This document shows, in pieces, positions 8,172 to 19,664 of a stretch of DNA of 64,000 nt (the stretch's first letter is position 1; every line of letters begins with the position of its first letter). The position numbers and the translations under genes were made by a program. The stretch spans positions 724,911 to 788,910 of the forward strand of contig NZ_JAJDOP010000002.1 in the NCBI RefSeq assembly GCF_020595095.1, written 5' to 3'. The stretch is from Microvirga rosea (GTDB lineage Bacteria > Pseudomonadota > Alphaproteobacteria > Rhizobiales > Beijerinckiaceae). Under the pieces are notes generated by a model. It was not told the DNA's origin. It saw nothing but the letters and a program-made list of their open reading frames with translations, and searched no databases.

Positions 8172-10070
8172 TCACTGGATCAGGAAATCACTGGCCGAAA
8201 GGTGAATGCCTGCCTTTACCTGCGCAAATTTCACCGCCCCATAGGCCATATCGGAGCCGTCCTTGTCGTAGAAGAGACTGCCGCTCTTACGATCGTAAAG
8301 GATCCGGTCATCTGCAGCGAGCGCCTTGGTGCCGAGCCGGAACTCGTCCTTGCCCAGAAGGCCCTTGCCGATATTGCCGAAGATCTTTCCCGAGAGCTGA
8401 ATTGTGTCGTCAGCAGTTTTGAAATCGAGGATGCGGTCAATATTGCTCTTGCTGAGCTTCGTCGTGAAGGCGAACACGTCATCGCCTGCTCCGCCCTTCA
8501 GCTTGTCCCTGCCGAGACCTCCGTTGAGCTGATCGTCGCCCGCTCCACCGATCAAGGTATCGGATTTCTTGCCGCCTTTCAGAACTTGGGATGCGGTTTG
8601 GTCCGCGGCAACAGACCTGTCGCCTTGGCTGACCGCAATGGCAGTGCCAGTGACCGTAACAATCAAGTGAACGTCGAGAGAGGCTCCCTTGGGGTCGCTT
8701 GCACGCACGACAAGGTCAAAGGATTTATCCCCTGCCTCGAAAGCCTTATCGACGACGAGTTGATCACCCTGGATGCGAAAATGATGGCCGGGATTAGTAG
8801 CGAGGAAATACCCGAGCGTGTCTCCATCCGGATCGACCCCACTGAGATGGCCGACGAGGGCGCCGGGCTTGGCTCGCGCGTCGATACTCGTCGTATCCAG
8901 GCTGACGGAGGTCGGTGCAGAGTTGGTCGTCGAAGTCAGCGCAACTGTACGGTCAGCGAACTGCGCGTATTCAATGCCGATCAGCAGGTCAGAGCCGTCG
9001 TTCAGGCCGGTGCGGTTATCCATGATCGTGTAGCTGCCATCAGCCTGCTTACGAATGGTGTAATCGGCGAAGTTCCCGCTGTACGCAGAGACATCGACAC
9101 CGAAGCCTCCGGAAAGGGAGTCGTTCCCTGCGGCTCCGGTGAGCAGGTCATCACCGTTATTACCCTCGAGAAGATCGTTCCCCCCAGCGCCGTTCAGAGA
9201 GTTCGCGTCATCGCTTCCATACAGGCGATCCTGCAAGGGACTTCCGGTCAGGTTCTCGACGTTGCGAATCGTATCCCACGCACTATCAGACGTCTTCTGC
9301 TCGTCGGTGGCCCTCAGATCCACGAAGACCTGACGACGAAACTGAATTGTATCGATCCCCTCGCCGCCATCGATGACATGGGTGCCGCTCCCGATATGGA
9401 AGGTTTCAGAGGCTGCGCCGCCTAAAGCGACATCATCACCACTGTAAAGATAGATATCTCCCGTCAGGCTGCCACCTCGTCCATCATAAACGTCGTTGCC
9501 GTAGCCGAGGAGCACGGACCCCTTGATGAGTCCTGAATTGATGACAGTATTTCTTCCGTGAGCGCTGCCGAAGATTGCTTCACCGCCTGTAGCTTCGATC
9601 ACGCCGGTGTTAGTGATCGTCAGGGACGCTGTGCCGAGGTCGGTCAGATAGGTCCAAATGCCGTGATCTCCCGTGATCTTACCCGAATTGTTGATCACAG
9701 TCTGGGCCGTCGTGATGAAAATGCCGGCGTCCTCTCCCGAGATCGTCCCCGCATTGTTCACAGTCGCACTGAGTTCATCGAAGCTGTCCCCAAGGAACAG
9801 CCCCTCCACTCCGGATACACTCCCGGACTGCCCAACTGAGAGCATCCCGCTCATCGAAATCCCAATGCCTTGAGCACTGTGAACTCGGCCGTCGATGAAC
9901 AGATTGACCCATCCAGAGGCATTGATGCCATCTGCCGAATAGCCTGAGGCCCGGATTTCGGCACCCTCTGCCAGAAGAACCACGTCCCTGTCGGCAATCT
10001 GGAGCGCATGCTCATAATCCGCCGTGGTTGGCGGGAGGGGGTTAGACGGATCGACGACATAGACGGTCAC
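8172..10070 (-). CDS. RTX-type calcium-binding secreted protein with cadherin-like domain
   Basis: 632 residues from GTG 10070, chosen for GGAG six bases upstream. Residues about 40-210 contain repeated INNSGxIxG-type units of a beta-helix. Next are RTX nonapeptides (GGAGNDLLEGNNGDD, about 300-340), a cadherin-like segment (NSAPTSVSLDTTSID, then SGVDPDGDTLGYF, about 400-490), and a second RTX block (LIGGAGDDQLNGGLGRDKL, about 535-565). The rest (KAGIHLSASDFLIQ at the end) resembles type I secretion signals. There is no Sec signal peptide, which fits export by a TolC-type ABC system, but no such exporter is in the window. Role unknown; adhesin or matrix protein is inference. Confidence 0.82.
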   Translation of the reverse strand: MTVYVVDPSNPLPPTTADYEHALQIADRDVVLLAEGAEIRASGYSADGINASGWVNLFIDGRVHSAQGIGISMSGMLSVGQSGSVSGVEGLFLGDSFDELSATVNNAGTISGEDAGIFITTAQTVINNSGKITGDHGIWTYLTDLGTASLTITNTGVIEATGGEAIFGSAHGRNTVINSGLIKGSVLLGYGNDVYDGRGGSLTGDIYLYSGDDVALGGAASETFHIGSGTHVIDGGEGIDTIQFRRQVFVDLRATDEQKTSDSAWDTIRNVENLTGSPLQDRLYGSDDANSLNGAGGNDLLEGNNGDDLLTGAAGNDSLSGGFGVDVSAYSGNFADYTIRKQADGSYTIMDNRTGLNDGSDLLIGIEYAQFADRTVALTSTTNSAPTSVSLDTTSIDARAKPGALVGHLSGVDPDGDTLGYFLATNPGHHFRIQGDQLVVDKAFEAGDKSFDLVVRASDPKGASLDVHLIVTVTGTAIAVSQGDRSVAADQTASQVLKGGKKSDTLIGGAGDDQLNGGLGRDKLKGGAGDDVFAFTTKLSKSNIDRILDFKTADDTIQLSGKIFGNIGKGLLGKDEFRLGTKALAADDRILYDRKSGSLFYDKDGSDMAYGAVKFAQVKAGIHLSASDFLIQ

Positions 10071-10098
10071 GGGCAGCTCCACCAAATTTCTATTTAAA

Positions 10099-10125
10099 GT
10101 TATATCATAACAATAGACTTGACAA
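10099..10125 (-). promoter_or_regulatory. Possible promoter of the RTX gene
   Basis: In an AT-rich 70-base stretch just upstream of GTG 10070, the minus strand reads TTGTCA, 15 bases, TATAAC. The spacing is short, so this is tentative. Confidence 0.25.
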
Positions 10126-10151
10126 TAAAATCCCCTGTCTCGTTTCGCAAA

Positions 10152-10181
10152 CAAAAAAGCCCCGGAGTTTCCTCCGGGGCT
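10152..10181 (-). terminator. Rho-independent terminator of the groESL operon
   Basis: On the minus strand a 10-bp stem AGCCCCGGAG / CTCCGGGGCT with a 4-base GAAA loop is followed by a T-run, 30 bases past the groEL stop. Confidence 0.92.
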
Positions 10182-10210
10182 TCCGTAAAGTCAGCGCTGT
10201 TCGGCTGGAC

Positions 10211-11860
<1,650 letters not shown>

Positions 11861-11895
11861 TTAAATGGAAAACGAATGGAGAGAAGGACGGCCGC

Positions 11896-12186
11896 TTACT
11901 GCGCGACGACGCCCATGATGTCGGATTCCTTCATGATCAGGAGATCCTGACCGTCGATACGCACTTCCGTGCCGGACCACTTGCCGAACAGCACGCGATC
12001 GCCGGCCTTCACGTCGAGAGCGACGACCTTGCCATTCTCGTCACGGGCGCCCGGGCCGACGGCGACGACTTCGCCCTCTTGCGGCTTTTCCTTGGCGGTG
12101 TCCGGGATGATGATGCCGCCCTTCGTCTTCTCTTCGCTCTCAAGGCGGCGGACGACGACGCGGTCGTGCAACGGACGGAACTTCAT
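11896..12186 (-). CDS. groS: 10-kDa co-chaperonin GroES
   Basis: 96 residues from ATG 12186 (AGAGGAAG upstream); the open frame to 12252 would run over the CIRCE operator and is rejected. Caps the GroEL cavity. Sequence marks: [14 protein letters not shown], the mobile-loop region [19 protein letters not shown], and [22 protein letters not shown]. First gene of the groESL operon. Confidence 0.98.
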   Translation of the reverse strand: MKFRPLHDRVVVRRLESEEKTKGGIIIPDTAKEKPQEGEVVAVGPGARDENGKVVALDVKAGDRVLFGKWSGTEVRIDGQDLLIMKESDIMGVVAQ

Positions 12187-12245
12187 GGAACTTCCTCTTT
12201 GACTGTTAGCGTAGCCCCCAATGGCCACGTCCTGGTCTGGCGCTG

Positions 12246-12272
12246 TTAGCACTGTCAGACGTCGAGTGCTAA
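12246..12272 (-). promoter_or_regulatory. CIRCE element (HrcA operator) upstream of groES
   Basis: TTAGCACTG, nine bases, GAGTGCTAA: one mismatch from the classic CIRCE inverted repeat (TTAGCACTC-N9-GAGTGCTAA). It ends 60 bases upstream of the groES start, so HrcA repression relieved by heat shock is expected. hrcA itself is not in the window. Confidence 0.95.
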
Positions 12273-12367
12273 CGCTGGCCGCGAGATAAGCAGGCCGATC
12301 CGGGGAGTCAAGACTCTCAAAAGAGATATCGTGAACGCCCCTGCCCTCTCCCGCCCGCCATAGCGCC

Positions 12368-13213
12368 TCAGCGGCGGGAAGTCAGGAGGGCCGCCAGAAC
12401 GATCAGAGCACCGCCGCCCATGGTCGCCCAGGTCGGGATTTCACTGAAGACACCGTAGCCGATGAGGGCCGCCCAGATGAGCGCCGTATACTCCAGGGGG
12501 GCCAGCCGGGCCGCTTCCGCCTTGGCATAGGCGGTCGCCATGAGGATGTGGCCAATGACGCCGAGCACCCCCATGAGCATGAACCAGGCCAGGTGAGACC
12601 ACTCCAGAGGGTGCCAGACAAGAAGCGCGAAAGGCAGCACCAGAACTCCGGGGCCCATGTTCTGAAAGTAGACGATGTGCATGAACTTGTCCCGCTGGGC
12701 CCGCTGGCGCAGGAGAACAAGGCTGAACGCGTAGGTGACCGCCGACAGGAGCGCAGCCGAGACGCCGGACCAGGACCGGGACGCCTGGGTCCCCTCCGAC
12801 TGGCCGAGAACGACGATCAGCGTCCCTCCAAAGCCGACCGCGATCGCCAGGATGATCCGGCTATCGACCTTCTCGCGCAGCAGGAGAAGGCCGAACAGCG
12901 CGATGAACATGGGTGAGAGGAAGGACAGAACGAGGGTTTCGGCCAGGGGCAGCTGACCGAGGGCATAGAAGAAGCTGACGGCCGTGATGACTGCCGCGAT
13001 CGAGCGTAGCAGGTTGGCGACGACCGTTTCGCGAGAGGGCCAGCCCGGACGCAGGGCGGCCACGACGCCCGTCGCGACCAGAGTCCCGCAGGCAAAGCGC
13101 AGGAAAGCGACCTGGAATATAGGATAATGTACGGCCATCGCCTTGATGACCGCATCCATGACGGACAGGACCGCGATTCCCGCGGCTGCCCGCAAGGCGG
13201 GACCGAACTGCAT
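12368..13213 (-). CDS. EamA/DMT superfamily transporter
   Basis: 281 residues from ATG 13213 ([22 protein letters not shown]); the longer frame to 13405 adds a polar stretch unlike the family. Two EamA repeats give ten predicted membrane helices: first repeat about 1-135 (ending [16 protein letters not shown]), second about 145-275. Members export metabolites or amino acids; the substrate cannot be read from sequence. It lies downstream of CIRCE but is transcribed independently from its own side of the divergent gap with the L,D-transpeptidase gene. Confidence 0.85.
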   Translation of the reverse strand: MQFGPALRAAAGIAVLSVMDAVIKAMAVHYPIFQVAFLRFACGTLVATGVVAALRPGWPSRETVVANLLRSIAAVITAVSFFYALGQLPLAETLVLSFLSPMFIALFGLLLLREKVDSRIILAIAVGFGGTLIVVLGQSEGTQASRSWSGVSAALLSAVTYAFSLVLLRQRAQRDKFMHIVYFQNMGPGVLVLPFALLVWHPLEWSHLAWFMLMGVLGVIGHILMATAYAKAEAARLAPLEYTALIWAALIGYGVFSEIPTWATMGGGALIVLAALLTSRR

Positions 13214-13428
13214 AATATCTCGACGATTGTGGAAGCGCCCAAGAGAGCGCTGCTGGTGGCCTAGTAGCGGCTCATAGCGCAATCGGGTCACATTATCACT
13301 AGCGGTTTTGGCCGTTTTGACAGGAAAGAAAACCGGTGTGTCTTCCTGTTCTGGCGTTTTTTGGGAAACAATCGCCGCGCTTTCCGTTATGTCAGGAAAT
13401 ACCAAAGCTTACACAACAGGATGCTTCG

Positions 13429-14211
13429 ATGCGCCACCTGCTTCCTTGCACCGCCACGCTCTTCGCGCTTCTTTTGCCTGCTGCCGCTGCGGCCCAGCCT
13501 GCCGGCTACTACGGGATTCCGCGAGACGTCTACGGCAACCCGCTCGTCGTGCCGGACACCAATGCCGGATATGTGCCGGGATACAGCTTTCCGCCAGGCT
13601 ACCCCCAGGATGGATACCGTGAAACCTATCCGCGCGTGACCCGTCCGGCGCGGGTGGAGGTTTATCGTCAGGTCGACCCGATGACCGGCGCCTCCTACGG
13701 CCGGGCCTCCGCCTCTCTTCCCGATGAGGACCTGACGGGAACCGATGGCAGCTTCGATTATGCGATCAAGCCGCAGTTCCAGCGCCAGATCGTTGCATAT
13801 CGGGGCCCCGAAAGGCCCGGCACGATCATCATCGACACACCGTCCCGGTACCTTTATCTCGTCCAGGCTGGAGGCCGCGCCATTCGCTACGGCATCGGCG
13901 TCGGTCGCCCGGGCTTCGAGTGGGCGGGCCGCAAGACCGTCAGCATGAAGCGGGAATGGCCTGACTGGCGCCCTCCGACAGAGATGCTGAGGCGCCGGCC
14001 CGATCTGCCGAAACACATGGAGGGCGGTCCAGACAATCCCCTTGGCGCGCGGGCCCTTTATCTCGGGTCATCCCTCTACCGCATCCACGGAACCAACGAG
14101 CCCCACACCATCGGCCAAGCGGTTTCGTCCGGTTGCATCCGCATGCTCAACCAGGATGTGATCGACCTCTACAATCGCGTGCCCGTTGGGGCTCCGGTGA
14201 TCGTGATCTGA
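13429..14211 (+). CDS. L,D-transpeptidase (ErfK/YbiS/YcfS/YnhG, YkuD domain)
   Basis: 260 residues from ATG 13429. A signal peptide (1-20, ending AAAAQPAGYYG) sends it to the periplasm. A linker rich in Tyr, Pro and Arg (25-110) precedes the YkuD domain (about 125-260). The catalytic motif is HGTNEPHTIGQAVSSGCIRM with His220 and Cys236. Such enzymes make 3-3 cross-links in peptidoglycan or attach proteins to it, prominent in Hyphomicrobiales. An in-frame start at 13336 is rejected because it precedes the signal peptide. A terminator follows. Confidence 0.92.
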   Translation: MRHLLPCTATLFALLLPAAAAAQPAGYYGIPRDVYGNPLVVPDTNAGYVPGYSFPPGYPQDGYRETYPRVTRPARVEVYRQVDPMTGASYGRASASLPDEDLTGTDGSFDYAIKPQFQRQIVAYRGPERPGTIIIDTPSRYLYLVQAGGRAIRYGIGVGRPGFEWAGRKTVSMKREWPDWRPPTEMLRRRPDLPKHMEGGPDNPLGARALYLGSSLYRIHGTNEPHTIGQAVSSGCIRMLNQDVIDLYNRVPVGAPVIVI

Positions 14212-14240
14212 TCCTGTCTTTCACGGCTTGGTATAGGGAC

Positions 14241-14268
14241 AAAGGCCGGGCGACAGCTCGGCCTTTTT
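14241..14268 (+). terminator. Rho-independent terminator after the L,D-transpeptidase gene
   Basis: AAAGGCCGGGC pairs with GCTCGGCCTTT (one G-T pair), followed by a T-run. Confidence 0.9.
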
Positions 14269-14735
14269 CATGCATGTCGCGAGCCGAAACGAACAATGTT
14301 CTATTTCCGTTCGAAAACTATACCGATTTCGAATAATGTTACATATTTTGGAGGGCGTAAGCCGAACAAAGGACAAATAAAACGGGAACAACTAATCCGT
14401 AATTCCCATCGTGATCAAAATACTCCCTAAATATATAGCTTACCCTTGGTCAATAGTCCAGTCTAATTTCCTAACTCCCTATATGAATGAAGGGGATTGT
14501 TGTATCCAAGCATCGATGAAGTCTTTGAGTTGAAGGATGCGTCAAGAATAGAGCGCTCCCCGCAAAGATACTACTCCGCCAATATTTCGTATGGCATCGA
14601 CAGACATTCCTCGAACCGGATGACCTCCGCCTCCTCGGTCACAGCCATGCTCACGGAACATAAAGGCGGGATCTTCCGGCCCCCGTCCTTTCCGGGTTAT
14701 CAGGGACGCGCGTCGTCCCAACACCCCGAGGCTCC
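14269..14735. other. AT-rich gene-poor stretch upstream of the SMR gene
   Basis: About 465 bases. The part 14280-14520 is far richer in A and T than the rest of the window and has stops in all frames. No convincing gene, tRNA or mobile-element end is visible. A 6-bp hairpin (GGGACG / CGTCCC, 14703-14719) lies just ahead of the ribosome site of the next gene and could affect its translation. An 80-codon frame at 14497 lacks a ribosome site and family features, so I leave it out. Confidence 0.5.
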
Positions 14736-15065
14736 ATGACCTATGCCTACCTCCTCGTCGCCATCCTCAGTGAGGTCATCGCCACATCGGCCCTGAAAGC
14801 GACGGAGGGCTTCACGCGGTTATGGCCGTTGGTGATCGTGGTGATCGGTTATGGCGTGGCGTTCTTCTGTCTCTCCCTCACCCTGCGGACAATCCCGGTG
14901 GGAGTCGTTTATGCCCTGTGGTCCGGAATCGGGATCGTTCTGATTGCCCTTGTCGGATGGTTCCTCTACCGCCAAGCCCTCGACGTCCCGGCCATACTGG
15001 GCATCGGCCTGATCCTGGCAGGTGTGCTCGTCATCAACCTGTTTTCCCGCACCGTAGGCCATTGA
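14736..15065 (+). CDS. Small multidrug resistance (SMR) efflux protein, EmrE-like
   Basis: 109 residues, four membrane helices, the standard SMR length. The essential helix-1 glutamate is present (LLVAILSEVIATSALKATEG, Glu13), and IPVGVVYALWSGIGIVLIAL is the family signature of the EmrE/QacE branch, with Trp63 of EmrE conserved in YALWSG. Acts as a dimer in the inner membrane exchanging protons for cationic drugs or quaternary ammonium compounds. GAGG precedes the ATG. A guanidinium exporter (Gdx type) is the alternative, but the sequence looks closer to EmrE. Confidence 0.88.
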   Translation: MTYAYLLVAILSEVIATSALKATEGFTRLWPLVIVVIGYGVAFFCLSLTLRTIPVGVVYALWSGIGIVLIALVGWFLYRQALDVPAILGIGLILAGVLVINLFSRTVGH

Positions 15066-15146
15066 CGCAGGTTCGGCGCATTGGTCCTGACGGGCTCGCA
15101 TGAAAGCCGGAGGCCGGCTACACTGAGACCGATCGAGAAGCCAGCA

Positions 15147-15953
15147 ATGATGCCCCGTGCCTTCCGGATGCTTCGGTCCCATATCGATGGGGTGGATGCG
15201 GTCATGGCATCCACTTCGCACGCCTTTTCGCGCCACATACATGATCAGTTCGGAATTGGCGTGATTTCACAGGGGGCACAAAAATCCGCCAGCGGGCGTG
15301 GTCCGGTGGAAGCGGGTGCGGGCGATGCCATAACGGTCAATCCCGGCGAGGTTCACGATGGAGCGCCCATCGGCGATCGCGGCCGATCGTGGCGCATGCT
15401 CTATATTTCCCCTGCGGTGATCGAAGAGTGCCATCGAGACATCAGCGATGGCCGAAGTTCCTATGGGGAGTTCACCCATCCCGTCATCACGGATGACCGA
15501 CTCGCTCATCGTTTCGAATGCCTGTTTTCGCTGATCACGTCAGGGGATGAACACGACGCTTCATTTTGTGAAGAGCAATTGCTGTTGCTGATTGCATCGA
15601 CCACCGAGGTGCGCAGCTCTGTTCAAGACCGGGGCATCCCTCATGTCATCGAACGCGCCGTAAGCCTGATGGATGACGATCCGACGAGCACCGTCGGATT
15701 ATCTGAACTGGCACAGATAAGCGGCCTCAGCCGCTTTCAGCTGCTGCGTGGGTTTGCAAAAGCCACCGGGCTGACGCCTCACGCGTACCTCGTTCAACGC
15801 CGCATTCAGCTTGCAAGGCGTCTCATTGCCGAAGGCACTCCGCTGATCGATGCCGCCCTTGCGAGCGGCTTTGCGGATCAGAGCCATATGACGCGGATTT
15901 TCAAGAAAGCTTATGGGCTGTCCCCAGGGGCCTACGCGGCAGCGATCCGCTAA
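15147..15953 (+). CDS. AraC-family transcriptional regulator
   Basis: 268 residues from ATG 15147, with GAGAAG about seven bases upstream; the frame open from 15081 is less likely. Residues about 1-160 form an AraC-type ligand-binding cupin (AITVNPGEVHDGAP). The C-terminal 100 residues hold two helix-turn-helix motifs: LSELAQISGLSRFQLLRGFAKATGLTP and IDAALASGFADQSHMTRIFKKAYGLSP. It directly precedes a LysE exporter on the same strand, 95 bases away, a common pairing in which the regulator senses an amino acid or metabolite and induces its export. Confidence 0.88.
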   Translation: MMPRAFRMLRSHIDGVDAVMASTSHAFSRHIHDQFGIGVISQGAQKSASGRGPVEAGAGDAITVNPGEVHDGAPIGDRGRSWRMLYISPAVIEECHRDISDGRSSYGEFTHPVITDDRLAHRFECLFSLITSGDEHDASFCEEQLLLLIASTTEVRSSVQDRGIPHVIERAVSLMDDDPTSTVGLSELAQISGLSRFQLLRGFAKATGLTPHAYLVQRRIQLARRLIAEGTPLIDAALASGFADQSHMTRIFKKAYGLSPGAYAAAIR

Positions 15954-16048
15954 GCCCCGAGCGCCTGCAATTTCCTTCAAGACAGGCGGTCCCTGTCGCG
16001 AGAAGCTCGTGCGCATCAATCCTTTGAGCGTCTGAGAGCTTCAAACCA

Positions 16049-16660
16049 ATGGGTATCGACTATCTCGTCAAGTCATTGATCATGATTGCGTCCCCTGGGA
16101 CCGGCGCGATCTATACGCTTGCTGCCGGGCTCTCGCGGGGATCGCGGGCCAGCATCGTCGCGGCTTTCGGGTGCACCTTGGGCATCATCCCGCATATGGC
16201 GGCGGCGATCTTCGGCCTGGCCGCGCTGCTGCATACCAGCGCCTTGGCATTTCAGAGCCTGAAATACGCGGGCGTAGCCTACCTGCTGTACATGGCCTGG
16301 GATTCCTGGCGGGAGAAAGGGGCTTTGCGGGTGGAGAAGACGAGCGAAGTTCGGTCAAACCGGCAGATCGTCATCAGGGCGATCCTGATCAACATTCTCA
16401 ATCCCAAGCTCTCGATCTTCTTCCTCGCCTTTTTGCCTCAATTCGTCAGCAGCGACGAGCCGCTTCCCATCACCCGAATGCTCCTGTTGAGCGCCATGTT
16501 CATGATGCTGACCTTTGTGGTCTTTGCCGGCTATGGCCTTTTCGCCGCATCCATGCGTCGCCATGTCGTTTCTCGCCCCGGCACCATGATGTGGATCCGA
16601 CGCATTTTTGCTGCGAGTCTCGTCAGCCTGGGCGTGAAACTGGCTCTTTCCGAACGCTGA
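16049..16660 (+). CDS. LysE family amino-acid/metabolite exporter
   Basis: 203 residues, five or six membrane helices, the usual LysE/RhtB length. Family signals: SPGTGAIYTLAAGLSRGSRASIVAAFGCTLG near the N-terminus (GP-G-A motif region), YAGVAYLLYMAWDSWREKG, and ILINILNPKLSIFFLAFLPQFV in the second half. Exports amino acids such as lysine, arginine, threonine or homoserine; the actual substrate is unknown. Probably controlled by the upstream AraC regulator. Convergent with the DUF2076 gene. Confidence 0.88.
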   Translation: MGIDYLVKSLIMIASPGTGAIYTLAAGLSRGSRASIVAAFGCTLGIIPHMAAAIFGLAALLHTSALAFQSLKYAGVAYLLYMAWDSWREKGALRVEKTSEVRSNRQIVIRAILINILNPKLSIFFLAFLPQFVSSDEPLPITRMLLLSAMFMMLTFVVFAGYGLFAASMRRHVVSRPGTMMWIRRIFAASLVSLGVKLALSER

Positions 16661-16741
16661 GCGATGGCGCCATTGGGCCAGCGCTGGGACAGACGGACCG
16701 ATCCCGGCGCGCCCGGTCGACACGCCTGCTCGGAATACCCG

Positions 16742-17464
16742 TCAGATCCAGTCGCCTTGATCTTCGCCCTCGCCATCCATGTCCCAGTCGCCGGATGCGC
16801 TGTTGTCGTCCTGTTGGTTCGGATAAAGCGCGTCGGTAATACCGGCATTGCCACTCTCGTTGGCCGGCGCAGGGTCGAGCCCCGCGAGCGCCGATCGATC
16901 GCCGAGAGCGTTCTGGGCCGCTTCCCCAGCGCCGCCGAAAGCGTGAGACAAGGCGTTGGCGATCATCATGCCGCCCGCAACACCCGCCGCGGTTGTAAGA
17001 GCGCCGGACAGGAAACCTCCCCCGCTTCGCATGCCGCCACCCCATGGGCCGGGAGCACCCATCATGCCGGCCTGCTGGCCGCCGAAGGTCTGCTGGGGCG
17101 GGTACGGCTGCGGCGCTGAAGGCTGCGGCTGCCCCCAAGGCGAGGCCTGGCGGGGCGGCTCGCGATATTCAGGTTCGGGCGCGGGCGCCCTCCCGCCACC
17201 GAAGATTCCAGACAGAAATCCTCCCTGCTGGGGTTGGCGGCGCTCGGTCTCGAGCTCTGCGCGCAGGGCTTCGTTGTCCGCTTGAAGTTTTGCAAGCGCC
17301 TGCTCTTGAACGAAGACCGCCTGCGCCATCGCATAGGGGGCGTAGGGTTGACGGCGGATATTCTCGGCAATGAAGGCTTCCGCCTCAGGATCGCGCGGCT
17401 GGTTGGCCACCTGCTCCAGGCGGCGGAAAATATCGGCAATGACCTGGCGTTCCTGGTCGTTCAT
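16742..17464 (-). CDS. DUF2076 domain-containing protein
   Basis: 240 residues. Residues 1-80 are helical and charged (MNDQERQVIADIFRRLEQ..., ELETERRQPQQ); the middle is rich in Pro, Gln and Gly; a Gly/Ala-rich hydrophobic segment (about 155-180, SGALTTAAGVAGGMMIANAL) is a possible membrane-inserting helix; the tail is very acidic (DWDMDGEGEDQGDWI). This is the standard layout of DUF2076, annotated elsewhere as a periplasmic sensor-like protein, but without a signal peptide here and with no known function. GAAGGAG precedes the ATG. Confidence 0.85.
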   Translation of the reverse strand: MNDQERQVIADIFRRLEQVANQPRDPEAEAFIAENIRRQPYAPYAMAQAVFVQEQALAKLQADNEALRAELETERRQPQQGGFLSGIFGGGRAPAPEPEYREPPRQASPWGQPQPSAPQPYPPQQTFGGQQAGMMGAPGPWGGGMRSGGGFLSGALTTAAGVAGGMMIANALSHAFGGAGEAAQNALGDRSALAGLDPAPANESGNAGITDALYPNQQDDNSASGDWDMDGEGEDQGDWI

Positions 17465-17620
17465 GACAAATCTCCTTCATACGCCTTGCGTATCGGACGA
17501 GATGTAAGCACCGCTTCAGGGTTTTTTAGAGGTCTGCTCTCGTCATCTTGAAGAAGGATCTGCGCAATTGGGATCAACCGCGCCCTCGTAGAAGCGGCTT
17601 CTTCCCATGAGCAGCCGCGA

Positions 17621-19615
17621 TCACGCGGCCCTGACGTTGTTGAGGAACTGGCCGATCTCGGCACCGAGCTGCTCAGCCTGCCTTTCAAGCGCGACCGACA
17701 GGTCCGCCACCGCCTGGGCCGCCTCGAGGGAGCGTACGGCGACCGTCTCGGTCGCCTGAATTGCGGTAGCTCCAGCCTGAGCCTCGCTCGACACCTGAGA
17801 AACCGACCGGGCGATTTCAGAGACTGCGGCCGTTTGCTGACCGACCGAAGTTGCAACGGCCGACACAACGGACGCCAGATTCTCCACACTGCCCTGAACG
17901 CTGCCGAGCGCGCCGAGGGTGTTGCGGGACGCCTCCTGAACTGCCTCGATCTGTCGGCCAATATCCTCCGTCGCTCGGGTTGTCTGTGCCGCGAGGGTTT
18001 TCACTTCCTGCGCCACCACGGCAAAACCCTTGCCGGCTTCACCGGCTCTTGCGGCCTCGATGGTCGCATTGAGAGCAAGGAGGTTCGTCTGAGCGGCGAT
18101 CGAGCGGATCAAGCTGGCCACTTCGTCGATCTGCGACGTTGCCGTCGACAGAGCCTGCATGCTGTCGGATGCTCCTCGGGTCTCCGTGACAGCCCTCTCG
18201 GACGCTTGTGTCGAGGCGCTTGTCTGCGCGGCAACTTCCGCGAGCGATGCATCGAGCTCTTCGGCCGCGCTGGCCACCGCAGAAACGTTCATCGACGCGC
18301 GGGTCGTCGCATCTCCGGCCAGCTGGGCCTGCTGGGTCACCTGATGAGCCGAACCCTGAAGCTCGCCGGCCGCCCTCGCGAGTTCAGCGGACGCATGGCG
18401 GACCTCGGTCAGGATCTGTTCGACGGAGGCATCAAAAGCACTGATCGCCTGGGCAATGGCGCTGGCACGCTCCGCCTCGAAGGACGCAGTCCTTTCACGC
18501 TCCCCGGTCAGACGTTCGCGCTCCCGGGCATTGTCACGGAAGACCAGAACGGTTCTGGCCATCGCCCCAATCTCGTCAGACGCCTTGGTCGACGGGATCT
18601 CGGACCGGGCATCCCCATCCGCGAGACGTTGCATTGCCTGTTGCAGGCGGGTCAGCGGCAGCGAGATCGAACGGCCGACCAGGACAGTCAGGATCAAGCC
18701 GAGCGCCAAAGCGCCTCCCATGACCCAAAGAATTTGGGCAAAGGTCTCGTGCTGCGAGGCGATCAACTCCGTATCGGCCTTCGCCGATTCCGCCCGGACC
18801 TTTGCAAGAAGCTGTTCGAGGGTCGGCACGAGAAGTTCGAACTGCCCCATCAGATGCTGGCTCTCGCCCGAAACCTTTTGCTCCAGGTCGGCCCACGCCG
18901 CAAAGGCCTTCTGATAAGTCTCTCCCGCCTCCTCGAGAGCGGGCTTGTTTTCCGCGGCCTCTCCGGCAAGGCGGTTGAGAGCCCGCGAGAACCGGCCCTG
19001 CTCCACGTCGAAGTTGCCGAGAAGCGTCGTGTCCTCCAGGGATTCGTGTGCCCGTGCCTCCTGCAGGAACATGCCCAGCGTCGCCGCCCAGAGGCGTTGC
19101 CCCTCCGTTTCACCACTGCTGGCAAGGGGCCGGACGAGCTTCTCCAGGTTCGCCTGAGCTTTCAGAAGGTCACCGCGCGCGCCCTGGTCCGCTTGATAGC
19201 CGATCTGCAGATAGAGACTGTCCAGAATCCGGGCCTGCTGGTTCAGCCCGGTAGCACGCTGAACGAGCTCCGCCACTTCGGGACCGACGAGCGCGGCCCC
19301 CCGCGCAGCGTTCATGGCGACGAGCTGCTCCACAAGGGCATTATGCTGATCGCTGAAGGCTTGGCTCAGGTGGCCAAGCCGTGAGGCCGTCCACTCCCGC
19401 GCCGTCACCTTGAGGGCGTCGGCCCGAACCCGGAACTGATAGGCCTTGTCCGCGAGAGCTGAGTAGGTCTGCTGAGAATCGAGAGCCCGTTCCACCCCCG
19501 ACCGTCCGCCCTGGAAGACGACGGCGACGGTGCCGAAGCCGAGGATCATGACAGCACTCAGAGCCGCGACACGCACCCGTACCGACGGCCATCGAAAACG
19601 AGCAAGCAACGCCAT
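17621..19615 (-). CDS. Methyl-accepting chemotaxis protein
   Basis: 664 residues. Membrane helix 1 (about 13-35), a long helical sensor region (40-295), membrane helix 2 (about 297-318, [20 protein letters not shown]), a HAMP domain (318-370) and a signalling domain (about 395-655) with the hairpin tip [24 protein letters not shown]. Relays ligand binding to CheA/CheW. No chemotaxis genes are adjacent and no CheR-tethering pentapeptide is at the C-terminus (QFLNNVRAA). The tail resembles that of the second receptor in this window. A CtrA-like site lies about 50 bases upstream. Confidence 0.93.
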   Translation of the reverse strand: MALLARFRWPSVRVRVAALSAVMILGFGTVAVVFQGGRSGVERALDSQQTYSALADKAYQFRVRADALKVTAREWTASRLGHLSQAFSDQHNALVEQLVAMNAARGAALVGPEVAELVQRATGLNQQARILDSLYLQIGYQADQGARGDLLKAQANLEKLVRPLASSGETEGQRLWAATLGMFLQEARAHESLEDTTLLGNFDVEQGRFSRALNRLAGEAAENKPALEEAGETYQKAFAAWADLEQKVSGESQHLMGQFELLVPTLEQLLAKVRAESAKADTELIASQHETFAQILWVMGGALALGLILTVLVGRSISLPLTRLQQAMQRLADGDARSEIPSTKASDEIGAMARTVLVFRDNARERERLTGERERTASFEAERASAIAQAISAFDASVEQILTEVRHASAELARAAGELQGSAHQVTQQAQLAGDATTRASMNVSAVASAAEELDASLAEVAAQTSASTQASERAVTETRGASDSMQALSTATSQIDEVASLIRSIAAQTNLLALNATIEAARAGEAGKGFAVVAQEVKTLAAQTTRATEDIGRQIEAVQEASRNTLGALGSVQGSVENLASVVSAVATSVGQQTAAVSEIARSVSQVSSEAQAGATAIQATETVAVRSLEAAQAVADLSVALERQAEQLGAEIGQFLNNVRAA

Positions 19616-19664
19616 TGCCCGACCCTCCGCACTATTCTACGGCCAGCACAATGTCGTCAAACTC

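Noticed and set aside
8169..9425. 418-codon plus-strand frame opposite the RTX gene
   Set aside because: The minus frame has clear RTX and cadherin motifs; the plus frame has none and is a by-product of codon bias.
14600..14735. Guanidine-type riboswitch upstream of the SMR gene
   Set aside because: SMR guanidinium exporters often have one, but I could not find the conserved ykkC core or paired ACGR loops; only a 6-bp hairpin is present.
17834..19384. 516-codon plus-strand frame opposite the chemoreceptor
   Set aside because: Antisense shadow: the minus strand carries an intact methyl-accepting domain.
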